64,000 bases of DNA from Micromonosporaceae bacterium KJ-029 (GCA_005402585.1 BIFP01000014.1:99923-163922); one strand, 5' to 3'. Positions 1 to 7,805 are shown, counted from the stretch's first letter. Numbers and translations are program-made. The notes: generated from the sequence alone by a model not told the origin.

Positions 1-183
1 GTTCCGGGGCTCCACCCGGAATGGGGTCCCAACCAACGGGTACGCGGGCTGTTGTCGGGGGCGACGCACCGCAACCTCGTCTACTTCAACGAGGTCGACC
101 GGGGCGGTCACTTCGCGGCGTGGGAAGAACCGGAACTCTTCGCGGACGAGATCCGGGCGGCTTTCGCTCCGCTGCGTCGATAG
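1..183 (+). CDS. Epoxide hydrolase family protein, C-terminal fragment
   Basis: The window opens inside this gene. Only the last 60 residues are present, read in frame 1 to a TAG stop. The segment VDRGGHFAAWEEPELFADEIRAAF is the typical end of alpha/beta-hydrolase epoxide hydrolases: the His of GGHFAAWE is the catalytic-triad histidine and the ELFADEIRAAF helix closes the fold. The catalytic Asp and lid domain lie upstream of the window. The gene converges on the DsbA-like gene, with 12 bases between the two stop codons. Family assignment is good from the tail alone; the substrate cannot be given. Confidence 0.75.
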   Translation, partial: VPGLHPEWGPNQRVRGLLSGATHRNLVYFNEVDRGGHFAAWEEPELFADEIRAAFAPLRR

Positions 184-195
184 CCGCGCCCGGCG

Positions 196-825
196 CTACC
201 GCCCGTGGTCGGGCTCGGCGTGCGGTCGCCCCTTCAGTTCGTGGAAGCCCGGCACTGCGGCGACGCGGACCACGCCGTCCCACAACCGGCCTGCCGCCTC
301 GCCCCTCGGGATGCGCGAGATGACCGGGCCGAAGAACGCGATCCGCGCCCCGGACTCGTCGTCGGTGGCGATCACCGGGGTGCCGACATGGTCACCGACC
401 TGCGCGATGCCCTCGGCGTGCGACGCGCGGACCACCGCGTCGAACTCGTCGGTCCACGCCACCTGGGCCAGTTCCGGCGGCAGACCCACGTCGGCCAGCA
501 CGTCGCCGAACTCGCACCACTCCCCCCGTTCGTGCACCCGCGCCCCGTACCCGGCGAAGAAGCGGGCCAGCCCGTCCTGCCCGTGCCGCTGCTCCACCGC
601 CACGCAGACCCGCACCGGGCCCCACAGGTAGCCCTCCGGGTCACCTTCCGGGTCGACCTCGCGGCCCTCGTTGAGGACCGAGAGGCTCATCACACGCCAC
701 CGGAGGGCGAGCGGCCGTACCGTCGCCGCCTCCACCAACCAACGCGACGTGACCCAGGTGTACGGGCAACTCGGGTCGAACCAGAAGTCCACCACCTGTG
801 CCACCGGCCGCCTCCTCAGCGCCAT
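196..825 (-). CDS. DsbA-family protein of the mycothiol-dependent Rv2466c type
   Basis: A 209-residue thioredoxin-fold protein of the DsbA/2-hydroxychromene isomerase class. The N-terminal DFWFDPSCPYTW motif and the following TSRWLVEA helix resemble Mycobacterium tuberculosis Rv2466c, a mycothiol-dependent reductase. The cis-Pro loop is in VGTPVIA (around residue 150). The active-site motif reads CPYT, so the second cysteine expected in a CPWC-type site is absent and a monothiol mechanism is implied. The start at the ATG at 825 lacks a clear Shine-Dalgarno site; a GTG just inside (VAQVVDFW) is possible. It is probably a cytoplasmic redox enzyme; the physiological substrate is unknown. Confidence 0.8.
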   Translation of the reverse strand: MALRRRPVAQVVDFWFDPSCPYTWVTSRWLVEAATVRPLALRWRVMSLSVLNEGREVDPEGDPEGYLWGPVRVCVAVEQRHGQDGLARFFAGYGARVHERGEWCEFGDVLADVGLPPELAQVAWTDEFDAVVRASHAEGIAQVGDHVGTPVIATDDESGARIAFFGPVISRIPRGEAAGRLWDGVVRVAAVPGFHELKGRPHAEPDHGR

Positions 826-1055
826 CGACGCAACTCAGCCGCCTGCCAGGGTACGTGGGCCGCCGGCCTGGGCCTGCCAACCCGGGACGGCGCGGTTCAT
901 TCCGCCCTACGGCCGGGGTCCCGCCGGTGGCTGCGTAGACTCTGGCCGGGACGATCGCCCAGCTCACGCCCGCTCCACCGGCGCGTCGCGCGGCGTCGGC
1001 GTCCCCGGGCGACGTCGACGCGCAGCGGCGCTCGCCGGTGAGCTTCGGAAGGGCC

Positions 1056-1772
1056 ATGACCAAGACGTACGACGTGCCGCTGCTGGTGCTGACCGTGGCG
1101 ACGGGAGCGATCGACGGCGTCAGCTATCTCGCCCTGGACCGGGTCTTCACCGGCAACATGACCGGGAACGTCCTCTTCATCGGCTTCGGCCTGGCCGGCG
1201 TCTCCGGCCTGCCGGTGCTCAACAACCTGGTGGCGCTGCTCGCCTTCATGCTCGGCGCGGTGCTGGCCGCCCGGCTGACCAGGGGCGCGTCGGAGCCGGC
1301 GCGGCTGCCCCGCTCCGGTCTCGCCATCCTCGTTGCCGGCACCGCGTTGACGCTCGCGCTGGCCGGGCTCTGGCTCGGCACCGGAGCACCGGGCGAGGTC
1401 GCGATGCTGGTCACGACCGGACTGCTGGCCCTGGTGCTCGGCGCCCAGGCCGCCGCGGTCAAGCACATCGGCATCCGGGACCTCTCCACGGTGGTGGTGA
1501 CCATGACGATCGTGAACCTCTCCACCGACAGCCGGGTCGCGGGCGGTGTCGGGGCGGCGTGGCTGCGCCGGTTCGCCGCGATCGTCGCGATGGGGCTCGG
1601 CGCCCTGGTCGCCGCGATCCTGACCTTGCGCGCTGACGGCTCGTGGGCGCTGCTCCTGGCCGGGGTGGTGATGGCGGCCGGAACGGCGATGGTCGCGGCG
1701 GTCCGCCGGCGGGAGATGGCCGGCGCGGGGGCCGGGACGGACATCGACCGGGCGGCGGGGCCGGGAGCCTGA
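1056..1772 (+). CDS. YoaK family (DUF1275) membrane protein
   Basis: An integral membrane protein of about 238 residues with six likely hydrophobic segments. The N-terminal pattern LTVATGAIDGVSYLALDRVFTGNMTGNVLF is diagnostic of YoaK/DUF1275. The ATG at 1056 is preferred because GGAAGG lies directly upstream; an in-frame GTG at 1038 would add six residues but has no ribosome site. The family is annotated as possible small-molecule transporters without a proven substrate. It stands alone, divergent from the DsbA-like gene across about 230 bases. Confidence 0.88.
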   Translation: MTKTYDVPLLVLTVATGAIDGVSYLALDRVFTGNMTGNVLFIGFGLAGVSGLPVLNNLVALLAFMLGAVLAARLTRGASEPARLPRSGLAILVAGTALTLALAGLWLGTGAPGEVAMLVTTGLLALVLGAQAAAVKHIGIRDLSTVVVTMTIVNLSTDSRVAGGVGAAWLRRFAAIVAMGLGALVAAILTLRADGSWALLLAGVVMAAGTAMVAAVRRREMAGAGAGTDIDRAAGPGA

Positions 1773-1831
1773 GACACCACGCCGGGGAACCCTACGGCTG
1801 GCTCTCCCCTGAGGAATGTCAGCATGGCGGG

Positions 1832-2176
1832 ATGGATATCTACGAGGACGCCCGGACGGTGTCGCGGGCGGATCTGGCCGCGTGGCTGCGTCAGGTGGCC
1901 AGCCAGCTGGAGACCGGGCAGCTCTTCTACGGCGCCGCGGGGACGATCGCCGTCGCCGACCAGGTGCACTGCGAGCTGGAGATCGAGCAGGAGGACAAGG
2001 ACGAGTTCTCGGTCGAGATCGAGTTCTCCTGGATCAACCCGAAGGCCACCCCGACCGAGACTCCGGCCGGGGCGGAGAAGACCACGGCGGCCGAAGCCCC
2101 GGTCGAGGTGGAGAAGGCGGCCGACCCGGACGACGCCGACGAGGAGCCGGCGGCGGCGACCGCCCCGACGGCCTAG
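1832..2176 (+). CDS. Amphi-Trp domain-containing protein
   Basis: A 114-residue soluble protein. Residues 1-70 carry the amphi-Trp pattern: an N-terminal strand MDIYEDARTVSR, a helix DLAAWLRQVASQLETG, then alternating acidic strands ending in VEIEFSW, whose Trp is part of the family signature. Residues 75-114 are a low-complexity Pro/Ala/Glu tail, unusual in length for this small domain and probably disordered. The function of the family is not established. The ATG at 1832 is chosen because the domain begins there; the upstream in-frame sequence is unrelated to the family. Confidence 0.8.
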   Translation: MDIYEDARTVSRADLAAWLRQVASQLETGQLFYGAAGTIAVADQVHCELEIEQEDKDEFSVEIEFSWINPKATPTETPAGAEKTTAAEAPVEVEKAADPDDADEEPAAATAPTA

Positions 2177-2236
2177 CGACCCGCCCACCCGCTCGGGGAG
2201 GCTGCCACGACCACCCCGGGCGGGAACCACCGTCCG

Positions 2237-2635
2237 TCAGCGCAGCCGGCGCCGCCCGTTGAACCAGTCCCGGGAGGCTCGGACGTTGAGGGCCCAGAGC
2301 ACCCAGGCCAGCAGGCCCAGGCCGACGACGGTGATCGCGCCGAAGAGGCCGAGCGAGGCGGTGGCCAGCAGGCCCGCCAGGGCGTACGCCAGGTGGGGCG
2401 CCCACGGGCGGCGAACGGTCAGGCTGACCGCCACCGACGCGCACGCCGTGGCCATCACGGCGAAGAAGATGACGGCGCCGAGCGAGCCCGCCTCGGCCAG
2501 CGTCCGGTGCACCGCCGCCAAGGCGAACAGCAGCGACAGCAGGGCGAAGACAAGCACGGTGACCCGTACCGGGGTGGGCATCGCGGGGTGCCGGAGCATG
2601 TCCCCGTAGCCGCCGCCGGGAGCGCGCACGACCAT
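2237..2635 (-). CDS. Small polytopic membrane protein
   Basis: Up to 132 residues with four predicted membrane segments (about residues 23-42, 50-72, 80-98 and 98-118) and a basic C-terminal tail (RASRDWFNGRRRLR). No named family was recognised. The first ATG (2635) has no evident Shine-Dalgarno; internal ATGs at 2599 and 2581 leave all four segments intact and are equally likely. Its upstream region carries the ACAGTG/CACTGT repeat array at 2662-2695, which may control it. Coding is supported by length, third-position GC bias and hydrophobic periodicity. Confidence 0.6.
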   Translation of the reverse strand: MVVRAPGGGYGDMLRHPAMPTPVRVTVLVFALLSLLFALAAVHRTLAEAGSLGAVIFFAVMATACASVAVSLTVRRPWAPHLAYALAGLLATASLGLFGAITVVGLGLLAWVLWALNVRASRDWFNGRRRLR

Positions 2636-2661
2636 GAAGACAACGATGAACGTCGACCTTT

Positions 2662-2695
2662 ACAGTGATGCGGCACTGTCGGCAAGGCGACAGTG
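2662..2695. promoter_or_regulatory. Three-box ACAGTG/CACTGT inverted-repeat array
   Basis: ACAGTG (2662-2667), CACTGT (2674-2679) and ACAGTG (2690-2695) alternate in orientation. The last two extend to an 8-bp inverted repeat, CACTGTCG/CGACAGTG, around a 6-base spacer. The array lies 27-60 bases upstream of the start of the leftward membrane protein. This resembles a multi-site operator; the cognate regulator is unknown. Confidence 0.45.
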
Positions 2696-2771
2696 TCGGG
2701 CGCCGGCCCGGGGCGGTATCGACGCCGCCGACGCCGGCACCGCCGGGCTGTGACCTCGACACACGCCCGAA

Positions 2772-2932
2772 GAGAGACCGGCAATAGGACTGGCGGGGCT
2801 GCGACGCGCCCTGGCACTTCGGCCGGCGGCGTTGTCGTCGTCGGCCATGCAACACCGGCATGGCCTCCTCCTCCGCCTTGCCACCCTCGGCCAGGACCCG
2901 CCTCGCCTCCACCGCCCTATTGCCGGTCTCTC
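2772..2932 (+). repeat. 161-bp MITE-like element, copy 1
   Basis: A 161-bp element with perfect 17-bp terminal inverted repeats (gagagaccggcaatagg and its reverse complement). It shares almost its whole interior with copies at 23623-23783 and 55635-55795. It has no coding capacity for a transposase. The interior has a smaller inverted repeat (ggccatg/catggcc) so the transcript would fold as a branched hairpin. Flanks are gaa (left) and taa (right), not a clean duplication. The right end is 13 bp from the ATG of the YciO-like gene. Non-autonomous transposition is inferred; no parent transposase is in the window. Confidence 0.85.
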
Positions 2933-2945
2933 TAAGCTTCCGCTC

Positions 2946-3566
2946 ATGGCGAAGTATTTCGACGTCCACCCGGACAACCCGCAACCGCGCACCATCGGCC
3001 AGGTGGTCGACATCGTCCGGCGGGACGGGCTGATCGCCTACCCGACGGACTCGTGCTTCGCCCTGGGCAGCCGGCTGGGCAACAAGGACGGCATGGACCG
3101 GATCCGGGAGATCCGCCACCTCGACAGCAGCCACCACTTCACCCTGGTGTGCCGCGAGTTCGCCCAACTCGGCCAGTTCGTGCAGCTCGACAACGCGGTG
3201 TTCCGCGCGGTGAAGGCGGCCACCCCGGGTAGTTACACCTTCATCCTGCCCGCCACGAAGGAGGTGCCGCGCCGGCTGCTGCATCCGCGCAAGAAGACCG
3301 TCGGCGTACGCATCCCCGCGCATCCGGTCACCATGGCGCTCCTCGACGCGCTGGGCGAGCCGTTGTTGTCGAGCACTCTGCTGCTACCCGGCGACGAGGA
3401 GCCGATGACCCAGGGCTGGGAGATCAAGGAACGCCTCGACCACGCGATCGACGCGGTGGTCGACGCGGGCGACTGCGGCACCGAGCCGACCACCGTGGTC
3501 GACTTCTCCGACGGCGAGCCGGAGATCGTCCGGGTCGGGGCCGGCGACCCGTCCCGGTTCGCCTAG
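2946..3566 (+). CDS. L-threonylcarbamoyladenylate synthase-type protein (YciO/YrdC/Sua5)
   Basis: 206 residues. The YrdC-like fold is shown by LIAYPTDSCFALGSRLGN near the N-terminus (the KxR/PTDT-type nucleotide site), PGSYTFILPATKEVPRR in the middle and VGVRIPAHPVTMALL. The length fits YciO-type proteins, not full Sua5 with its C-terminal domain. The family uses threonine, bicarbonate and ATP in t6A tRNA modification, although YciO paralogs may have another role. MAKYFDV at 2946 is the likely start; upstream sequence belongs to the 161-bp repeat and offers no Shine-Dalgarno, so the mRNA may be leaderless or start within the element. Confidence 0.85.
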   Translation: MAKYFDVHPDNPQPRTIGQVVDIVRRDGLIAYPTDSCFALGSRLGNKDGMDRIREIRHLDSSHHFTLVCREFAQLGQFVQLDNAVFRAVKAATPGSYTFILPATKEVPRRLLHPRKKTVGVRIPAHPVTMALLDALGEPLLSSTLLLPGDEEPMTQGWEIKERLDHAIDAVVDAGDCGTEPTTVVDFSDGEPEIVRVGAGDPSRFA

Positions 3567-3570
3567 AGCT

Positions 3571-3584
3571 CCGGCGCGAGCCGG
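3571..3584. terminator. Short hairpin between convergent genes
   Basis: ccggc-gcga-gccgg forms a 5-bp GC stem with a tetraloop in the 22-base gap between two converging stop codons. It has no T-tract; a weak bidirectional terminator is inferred from position. Confidence 0.35.
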
Positions 3585-3588
3585 GCGT

Positions 3589-4551
3589 TCACTCGCCCCT
3601 GTTCTCGTACACCCAGTCCCGGGATCTGGTGAAGGCGGTGACGGGATCACCGACGTAGCTCCAGGGCCACTCGCTGACCTGGTCGCCGAGCAGTTCGAAG
3701 ACCCGCGCCGCGGCGTCGAACTCCTGGGCCAGCTCGAAGGCCAGCGCGAACACGCTCACCCGGGGAACCCAGCCGAGGCCGGGCCGGAAGCTCGGATGGA
3801 AGATCGACTTCTCGGCGGCGGCCAGCAGGTCCGCGCACACCTGCTCGGACTGCATGTAGGCGTCGCTCTCCTCGACCGGCACCCTGAGCCACTTCTCGAC
3901 GTGCGCGACGGCCAGCAGTTCCGGCATCAGGCTGCCGTCCGGTGCGGCCGCGGTGGCCTCCCGGGCGAACGCGAACATCTGTTCCTCGGTGCCGAACCAC
4001 TTCGGGCACAGGTACTGCAGCCGCTGTTCGTGCGCGACGAGGTGGGCCGGATGCCGTTTCACCACCTCGTCGAAGCGCACGCGGGCCTCGTCAGGGTTGA
4101 CCTGGCGGCCCCGCGCGGAGGTGACCAGCCAGGTCCAGGCGGTCACGTCGTCCGGGTCCCGGTCCACGACCTCGTCCAGCGAGTTCTCGGCGATCCGGAG
4201 CCGGCGGGCGAATTCCCGGAACTGGTCCTGGCTGGTCTGCTCGGCCCGCTTCGCGCCCCGCGCCTCCCAGGCCCAGTACACCGCGTGGCAGCCGCGGACC
4301 AGCACCGGAAGCGTCGAGTCCGGTTCGGCATCGACCCATTCGCCGATCCAGTCCTGTACGCCGTCGACCGTCCCCGCGGCCTCCATCAGGAAGGCACGGC
4401 TGTCCGGGTCGGGCGTGGCGACGAAGATGTCCCGGGCCGTCCGCCAGTCCCGGGCACCCAACGCGTCGACGAGTGCCCTGGCCTGCGGGTCACCGTAGGC
4501 CGGATCAACGACCAGGCCGACCGGCTGCCGGCGCTTCCTGAACGGCCACAT
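3589..4551 (-). CDS. Hypothetical TPR-like cytosolic protein
   Basis: 320 residues, soluble. The start MWPFRKRRQPVG at 4551 is supported by a gaggag Shine-Dalgarno about 7 bases upstream; the open frame continues further upstream but with non-coding character. The sequence is rich in helical Trp/Ala/Glu segments such as AEQTSQDQFREFARRLRIAENSLDEVVDRDPDDVTAWTWL, which resembles tetratricopeptide-type helices around residues 95-200. I do not recognise a precise family. It converges with the YciO gene and no partner gene is adjacent. Confidence 0.7.
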   Translation of the reverse strand: MWPFRKRRQPVGLVVDPAYGDPQARALVDALGARDWRTARDIFVATPDPDSRAFLMEAAGTVDGVQDWIGEWVDAEPDSTLPVLVRGCHAVYWAWEARGAKRAEQTSQDQFREFARRLRIAENSLDEVVDRDPDDVTAWTWLVTSARGRQVNPDEARVRFDEVVKRHPAHLVAHEQRLQYLCPKWFGTEEQMFAFAREATAAAPDGSLMPELLAVAHVEKWLRVPVEESDAYMQSEQVCADLLAAAEKSIFHPSFRPGLGWVPRVSVFALAFELAQEFDAAARVFELLGDQVSEWPWSYVGDPVTAFTRSRDWVYENRGE

Positions 4552-4675
4552 GTGAATCTCCTCCCGGTGCCAGACGGGAGAGCATAGAGGCGCCGATCCC
4601 ATCGAGGTCAAGTGGTGTCGACGGCGGCGTGACAGCCCCGGATTCCGCTGCCGGGCGCCGGCCGTGGTGGCGGTA

Positions 4676-4745
4676 TCAACGCAACAGGTGCCGGACGAGG
4701 TCGGTCCGGTTACGCACGCCGAGCTTGCGGTAGATGTTGCCCAGG
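4676..4745 (-). pseudogene. LuxR-type HTH C-terminal remnant
   Basis: A leftward frame ends with HLGNIYRKLGVRNRTDLVRHLL and a stop, the typical recognition helix and C-terminus of a NarL/LuxR response regulator. Upstream of it the frame turns into Arg-rich sequence with no receiver domain or first HTH helices. It is therefore a degraded end of a former regulator. The stretch between 4551 and 4905 holds nothing else except the palindrome at 4824-4857. Confidence 0.6.
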
Positions 4746-4823
4746 TGACGACGGGGACGACGACCCCGACGGCACCGGACACGGCACCCCCGAGAACGAT
4801 CATGGGTACGACAATCCCGACCA

Positions 4824-4857
4824 CGCCGCTCGTCCGACCATGGTCGGACGAGCGGCG
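4824..4857. terminator. Perfect 34-bp palindrome
   Basis: Two 17-base arms with no spacer, centred on ccatgg at 4838-4843: left arm cgccgctcgtccgacca, right arm its exact reverse complement. It lies 48 bp beyond the stop codon of the leftward anchored protein gene (4905-5762), the position of an intrinsic terminator. There is no T-run. A dyad operator cannot be excluded. Confidence 0.55.
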
Positions 4858-4904
4858 CGCTGCTGTTTGCGGGTGCGCCCGACCGGTGGCCTACCGCGTT
4901 ACCG

Positions 4905-5762
4905 TCAGTTCCACTCCAACCTGGCAAGCTCTCGCGTGAACCTGTCCAGAGTCAGCGAGTCGCCCTCGACCGGCGACATCCGCAGCGAGTAGGTGACGTC
5001 GCCGGCCTCCCACCACACCGTCCACGAGGTGCCGCCGCTGCTGGTGATGGTGCCCTGTTGTGAACCGAGCCGGACGCTCGAGCCGGTGGCCGGGTGACCC
5101 GGCGACTCCGCGGTGGACTGTGCGCTCAGGTGCAGGGCAGAGCCACCGGGGCCGTTGTAGCTGGCGTACCAGCCCGCGTCGGTCGAGTCCCACGACGCGG
5201 AGAACGGACTCCACTGCGGGGTGGCGGCGAGATCCGGCAGATCTCGCTCGAAGTACGTCGGACGTGGCTGGCCGGTTGCGGCGTCGCGCAGTACCCGGTC
5301 GCCGAGGGGTGCCGGCAGCAGGACCGTCAGGGGAACGGCTCGATCGCTCGTGGTGCAGTCGGCTGCCGCCACGACCGCACTGTTCACCGCGATGGTGACC
5401 CGAGCGTCGTCCTGCTCGGTGGTCGTCACCTTCGGGCGCGAGAATTCGGTGCACCGGCGGCCCGGGCCGGCGTAGACGGTGACGTTCCTGCCGTCGCGCG
5501 CCACCATCGCCGACAGCCACGGCAGCGCGTCACCGCCTCCGGTCGCGGATGGCTCCGTCCACGCGACCGGTGACTGCTGCGGCTGGTCGGCCAGCCGGTG
5601 CCGGAGTGCGAAGCCACCGACGAGTACGGCGGCGACAGTGGCCGCCACCACCAGCACGGCGAGGTTGCGGCGACGACGAGCCCGACCGTCAGCGGGCCGG
5701 GCAGGCGACACGGTGCTCGTAGAAGGACCAGCGTGCTCGCGGCGCGTGTCATCGGTCGTCAT
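4905..5762 (-). CDS. Membrane-anchored extracytoplasmic protein, unknown function
   Basis: 285 residues. A basic cytosolic N-terminus (RARRRRN around residues 28-34) is followed by one membrane segment (LAVLVVAATVAAVLVGGFAL) and an extracellular domain of about 230 residues. That domain has two Cys pairs likely to be oxidised (GRRCTEF, ADCTTSD) and strand-rich Ser/Thr/Trp segments such as SGGTSWTVWWEAGDVTYSLRM. No family was recognised. The ATG at 5762 is the first start after a divergent intergenic gap. A palindromic terminator candidate follows it. Confidence 0.72.
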   Translation of the reverse strand: MTTDDTRREHAGPSTSTVSPARPADGRARRRRNLAVLVVAATVAAVLVGGFALRHRLADQPQQSPVAWTEPSATGGGDALPWLSAMVARDGRNVTVYAGPGRRCTEFSRPKVTTTEQDDARVTIAVNSAVVAAADCTTSDRAVPLTVLLPAPLGDRVLRDAATGQPRPTYFERDLPDLAATPQWSPFSASWDSTDAGWYASYNGPGGSALHLSAQSTAESPGHPATGSSVRLGSQQGTITSSGGTSWTVWWEAGDVTYSLRMSPVEGDSLTLDRFTRELARLEWN

Positions 5763-5868
5763 GGTCCACCCCCGTCAGCGACGAAGACTGGATCTTAGGC
5801 CAGGCTGGCGAGATGGTCACGGAGCCGCGTGCAGGACGACCGCCGCCGGCCGCGGTGGCATCGTGCGC

Positions 5869-7659
5869 CTACGACCCGTTGTCGGCCGCCTCGCCCTGGG
5901 CGATGGCCCAGGCCGCGTTGATCAGGCCGATGTGGGACAGCGCCTGGGGGAAGTTCCCGATCAGGCTGCCGTCGCGCCGGTCGATCTCCTCCGACAGCAG
6001 ACCGAGATCGTTTGCCCGGGCGGTGACCAGGTCGAAGATCTGTCGGGCCCGGTCCGTCCGCCCGGCCAGCACCAGCGCCTCCACCAGCCAGTACGAGCAG
6101 ATGGCGAAGGCACCCTCGTCACCCGATCCGGTCCAGCGTTGCACGAGGCTCTCCCGGGCAAGGTCGCGTTCGATGGCGTCCACGGTCGCCACGACCCGGT
6201 CGTCGTCGCCGGGGAGGAACCCGACGATCGGCATGATGAGGACGCCGGCGTCGAGATGGTCGGAGCCGAAGGCACCGGTGAACGCCCCGACCGACGGGCT
6301 CCAGCCGGTGGTGAGAATCTCCGCCCGGATCTGCTCCATCGCCTCCGACCACCGGGGAACCTTCGCCTCGGCGTCCAGCAGCGGCGCCAGCTTGACCGCC
6401 CGGTCGAGCGCCACCCAGCACATCAGCTTCGAGGTCAGGTAGTGCCGCTCGCCCTCCCGCCCCTCCCAGATTCCGGCGTCGACCTCGCGCCAGGTCTCGG
6501 CAGCCCGGTCGGCCAGGGACCGCAGCAGGGCCGCGGCGGCGGGCGACAGCTCCGCGAGTTGCTCCCGCAGGATCCACGCGCACTGCAGGACCTCGCCGAG
6601 CACGTCGAGTTGCCGCTGCCGCCAGGCGTCGTTGCCGACCCGTACCGGCCGGCTGCCCCGGTAGCCGTCGAGGTGCGGCAGGGGGTGTTCGGTCAGGTCA
6701 CGCTCGCCGCCGGCACCGAGCATGATCGGCACGTGGTCCTCGGCGCTCATCGAACCCAGCGAGGAGGCCATCCAGTCGAAGAACCGGTGGGCCTCGTCGG
6801 GGCAGGCGGCGACCCACAGGGCGTTCAGGGTGAAGCTGCCGTCGCGCAGCCAGGCGAACCGGTAGTCCCAGTTCGCCTGGCCGCCGACCTCCTCTGGCAG
6901 CGAGGTGGTGGGCGCGGCGATCACCGCACCGGTGGGCTGGTAGGTCAACGCCTGCAGCACGAGACCGCTGCGCCGCACCTGTTCCCGGTAGGGCCCCTGG
7001 TAGCCCTGGTGCAGGCGCTCCCACGACTGCCAGCCGGCGACCGTGTCCCGCAGCGCCGCCCGCCCGTCGATCAGAGCCGACGGCGCGGCGGCGGCGCCTC
7101 GGTGGTGCAGGGCGAACACCGCTTCCTGGCCCTGGGTGAGCGTGAACCGCCCGGTCACCCGGCACCCGTCGATGGTCAGTTCATGATCGCTGGTCAGCAT
7201 CAGCCGGTCCGCGCCGCCGGTCACCTCGATCCCGGCCGCCCCGGCGGTCACGGTGGGGCTGACCAGGCCGTACTCCGGTCGGATCGCGATCTCGACCGCC
7301 ACCTCCACCGCGCCGGCGAGCACCTCGACCTGGCGGATCAGAACGTGCGGAGAGGTGAAGCCGATGTGGTGGCCACGCTCCCCCGCGCCCAGGCTGAGCG
7401 CGTCGGTCAACCGCAGCACCCCGTGCTCGGTGCGGAAGTCCGTCTGGACGACCATGGTCCCGTCGACGTAGCGACGGGTCACGGTGTACCGACCGCGCGG
7501 CCGGATCGACCAGTGGCCTGCGGCGGCGTCGAGCAGGCGCGCGAACACGCTCGGCGCGTCGAACCGCGGCGGGCACCACCAGTCCACGGACCCGTCCGAC
7601 GAGACCAGCGCGGCCCCGTGGCAGTCGCCGAGAAGGGCGTAGTCGCTGATCGCAGCCAC
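5869..7659 (-). CDS. Glycoside hydrolase family 15 protein (trehalase/glucoamylase type)
   Basis: About 596 residues from a GTG at 7659. The N-terminal beta-sandwich begins ISDYALLGDCHGAALVSSDGSVDWWCPPRFD, typical of actinobacterial GH15 trehalases. The (alpha/alpha)6 catalytic region includes NWDYRFAWLRDGSFTLNAL, in which the WLRD Asp lies at the substrate site, and ends with LPQALSHIGLINAAWAI. The family hydrolyses trehalose or alpha-glucosides with inversion. The frame is open up to 7827, but that would overlap the divergent gene at 7806, so an internal start is chosen; GTG 7722 is an alternative. No signal peptide, so probably cytosolic. A diverged paralog lies at 8220-10004. Confidence 0.88.
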   Translation of the reverse strand: MAAISDYALLGDCHGAALVSSDGSVDWWCPPRFDAPSVFARLLDAAAGHWSIRPRGRYTVTRRYVDGTMVVQTDFRTEHGVLRLTDALSLGAGERGHHIGFTSPHVLIRQVEVLAGAVEVAVEIAIRPEYGLVSPTVTAGAAGIEVTGGADRLMLTSDHELTIDGCRVTGRFTLTQGQEAVFALHHRGAAAAPSALIDGRAALRDTVAGWQSWERLHQGYQGPYREQVRRSGLVLQALTYQPTGAVIAAPTTSLPEEVGGQANWDYRFAWLRDGSFTLNALWVAACPDEAHRFFDWMASSLGSMSAEDHVPIMLGAGGERDLTEHPLPHLDGYRGSRPVRVGNDAWRQRQLDVLGEVLQCAWILREQLAELSPAAAALLRSLADRAAETWREVDAGIWEGREGERHYLTSKLMCWVALDRAVKLAPLLDAEAKVPRWSEAMEQIRAEILTTGWSPSVGAFTGAFGSDHLDAGVLIMPIVGFLPGDDDRVVATVDAIERDLARESLVQRWTGSGDEGAFAICSYWLVEALVLAGRTDRARQIFDLVTARANDLGLLSEEIDRRDGSLIGNFPQALSHIGLINAAWAIAQGEAADNGS

Positions 7660-7805
7660 GCCCGGCTCGTACCCGGCGTGGCGCTCGTTACTCGCCTGGG
7701 CACCGGACCGGGCAGGGAGCACGTTTGGCGGAATCCGATTCGGGAAGCTGGCGAGGCAGTGGGCCGTGGCGGGCGGCGGGAATCGACGGGAAGAGGAGCA
7801 GTGCG

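Noticed and set aside
2832..2945. Peptides encoded inside the 161-bp element (for example the MARRRRRPCRC and VLAEGGKAEEEAMP types)
   Set aside because: The repeated peptides reflect nucleotide identity between copies. Frames are Arg-rich, have no ribosome site and differ in stop positions.
4740..4824. Hydrophobic leftward frame upstream of the TPR-like gene as an N-terminal membrane domain
   Set aside because: The ribosome site and start at 4551 separate it from the gene; it overlaps the LuxR remnant region.
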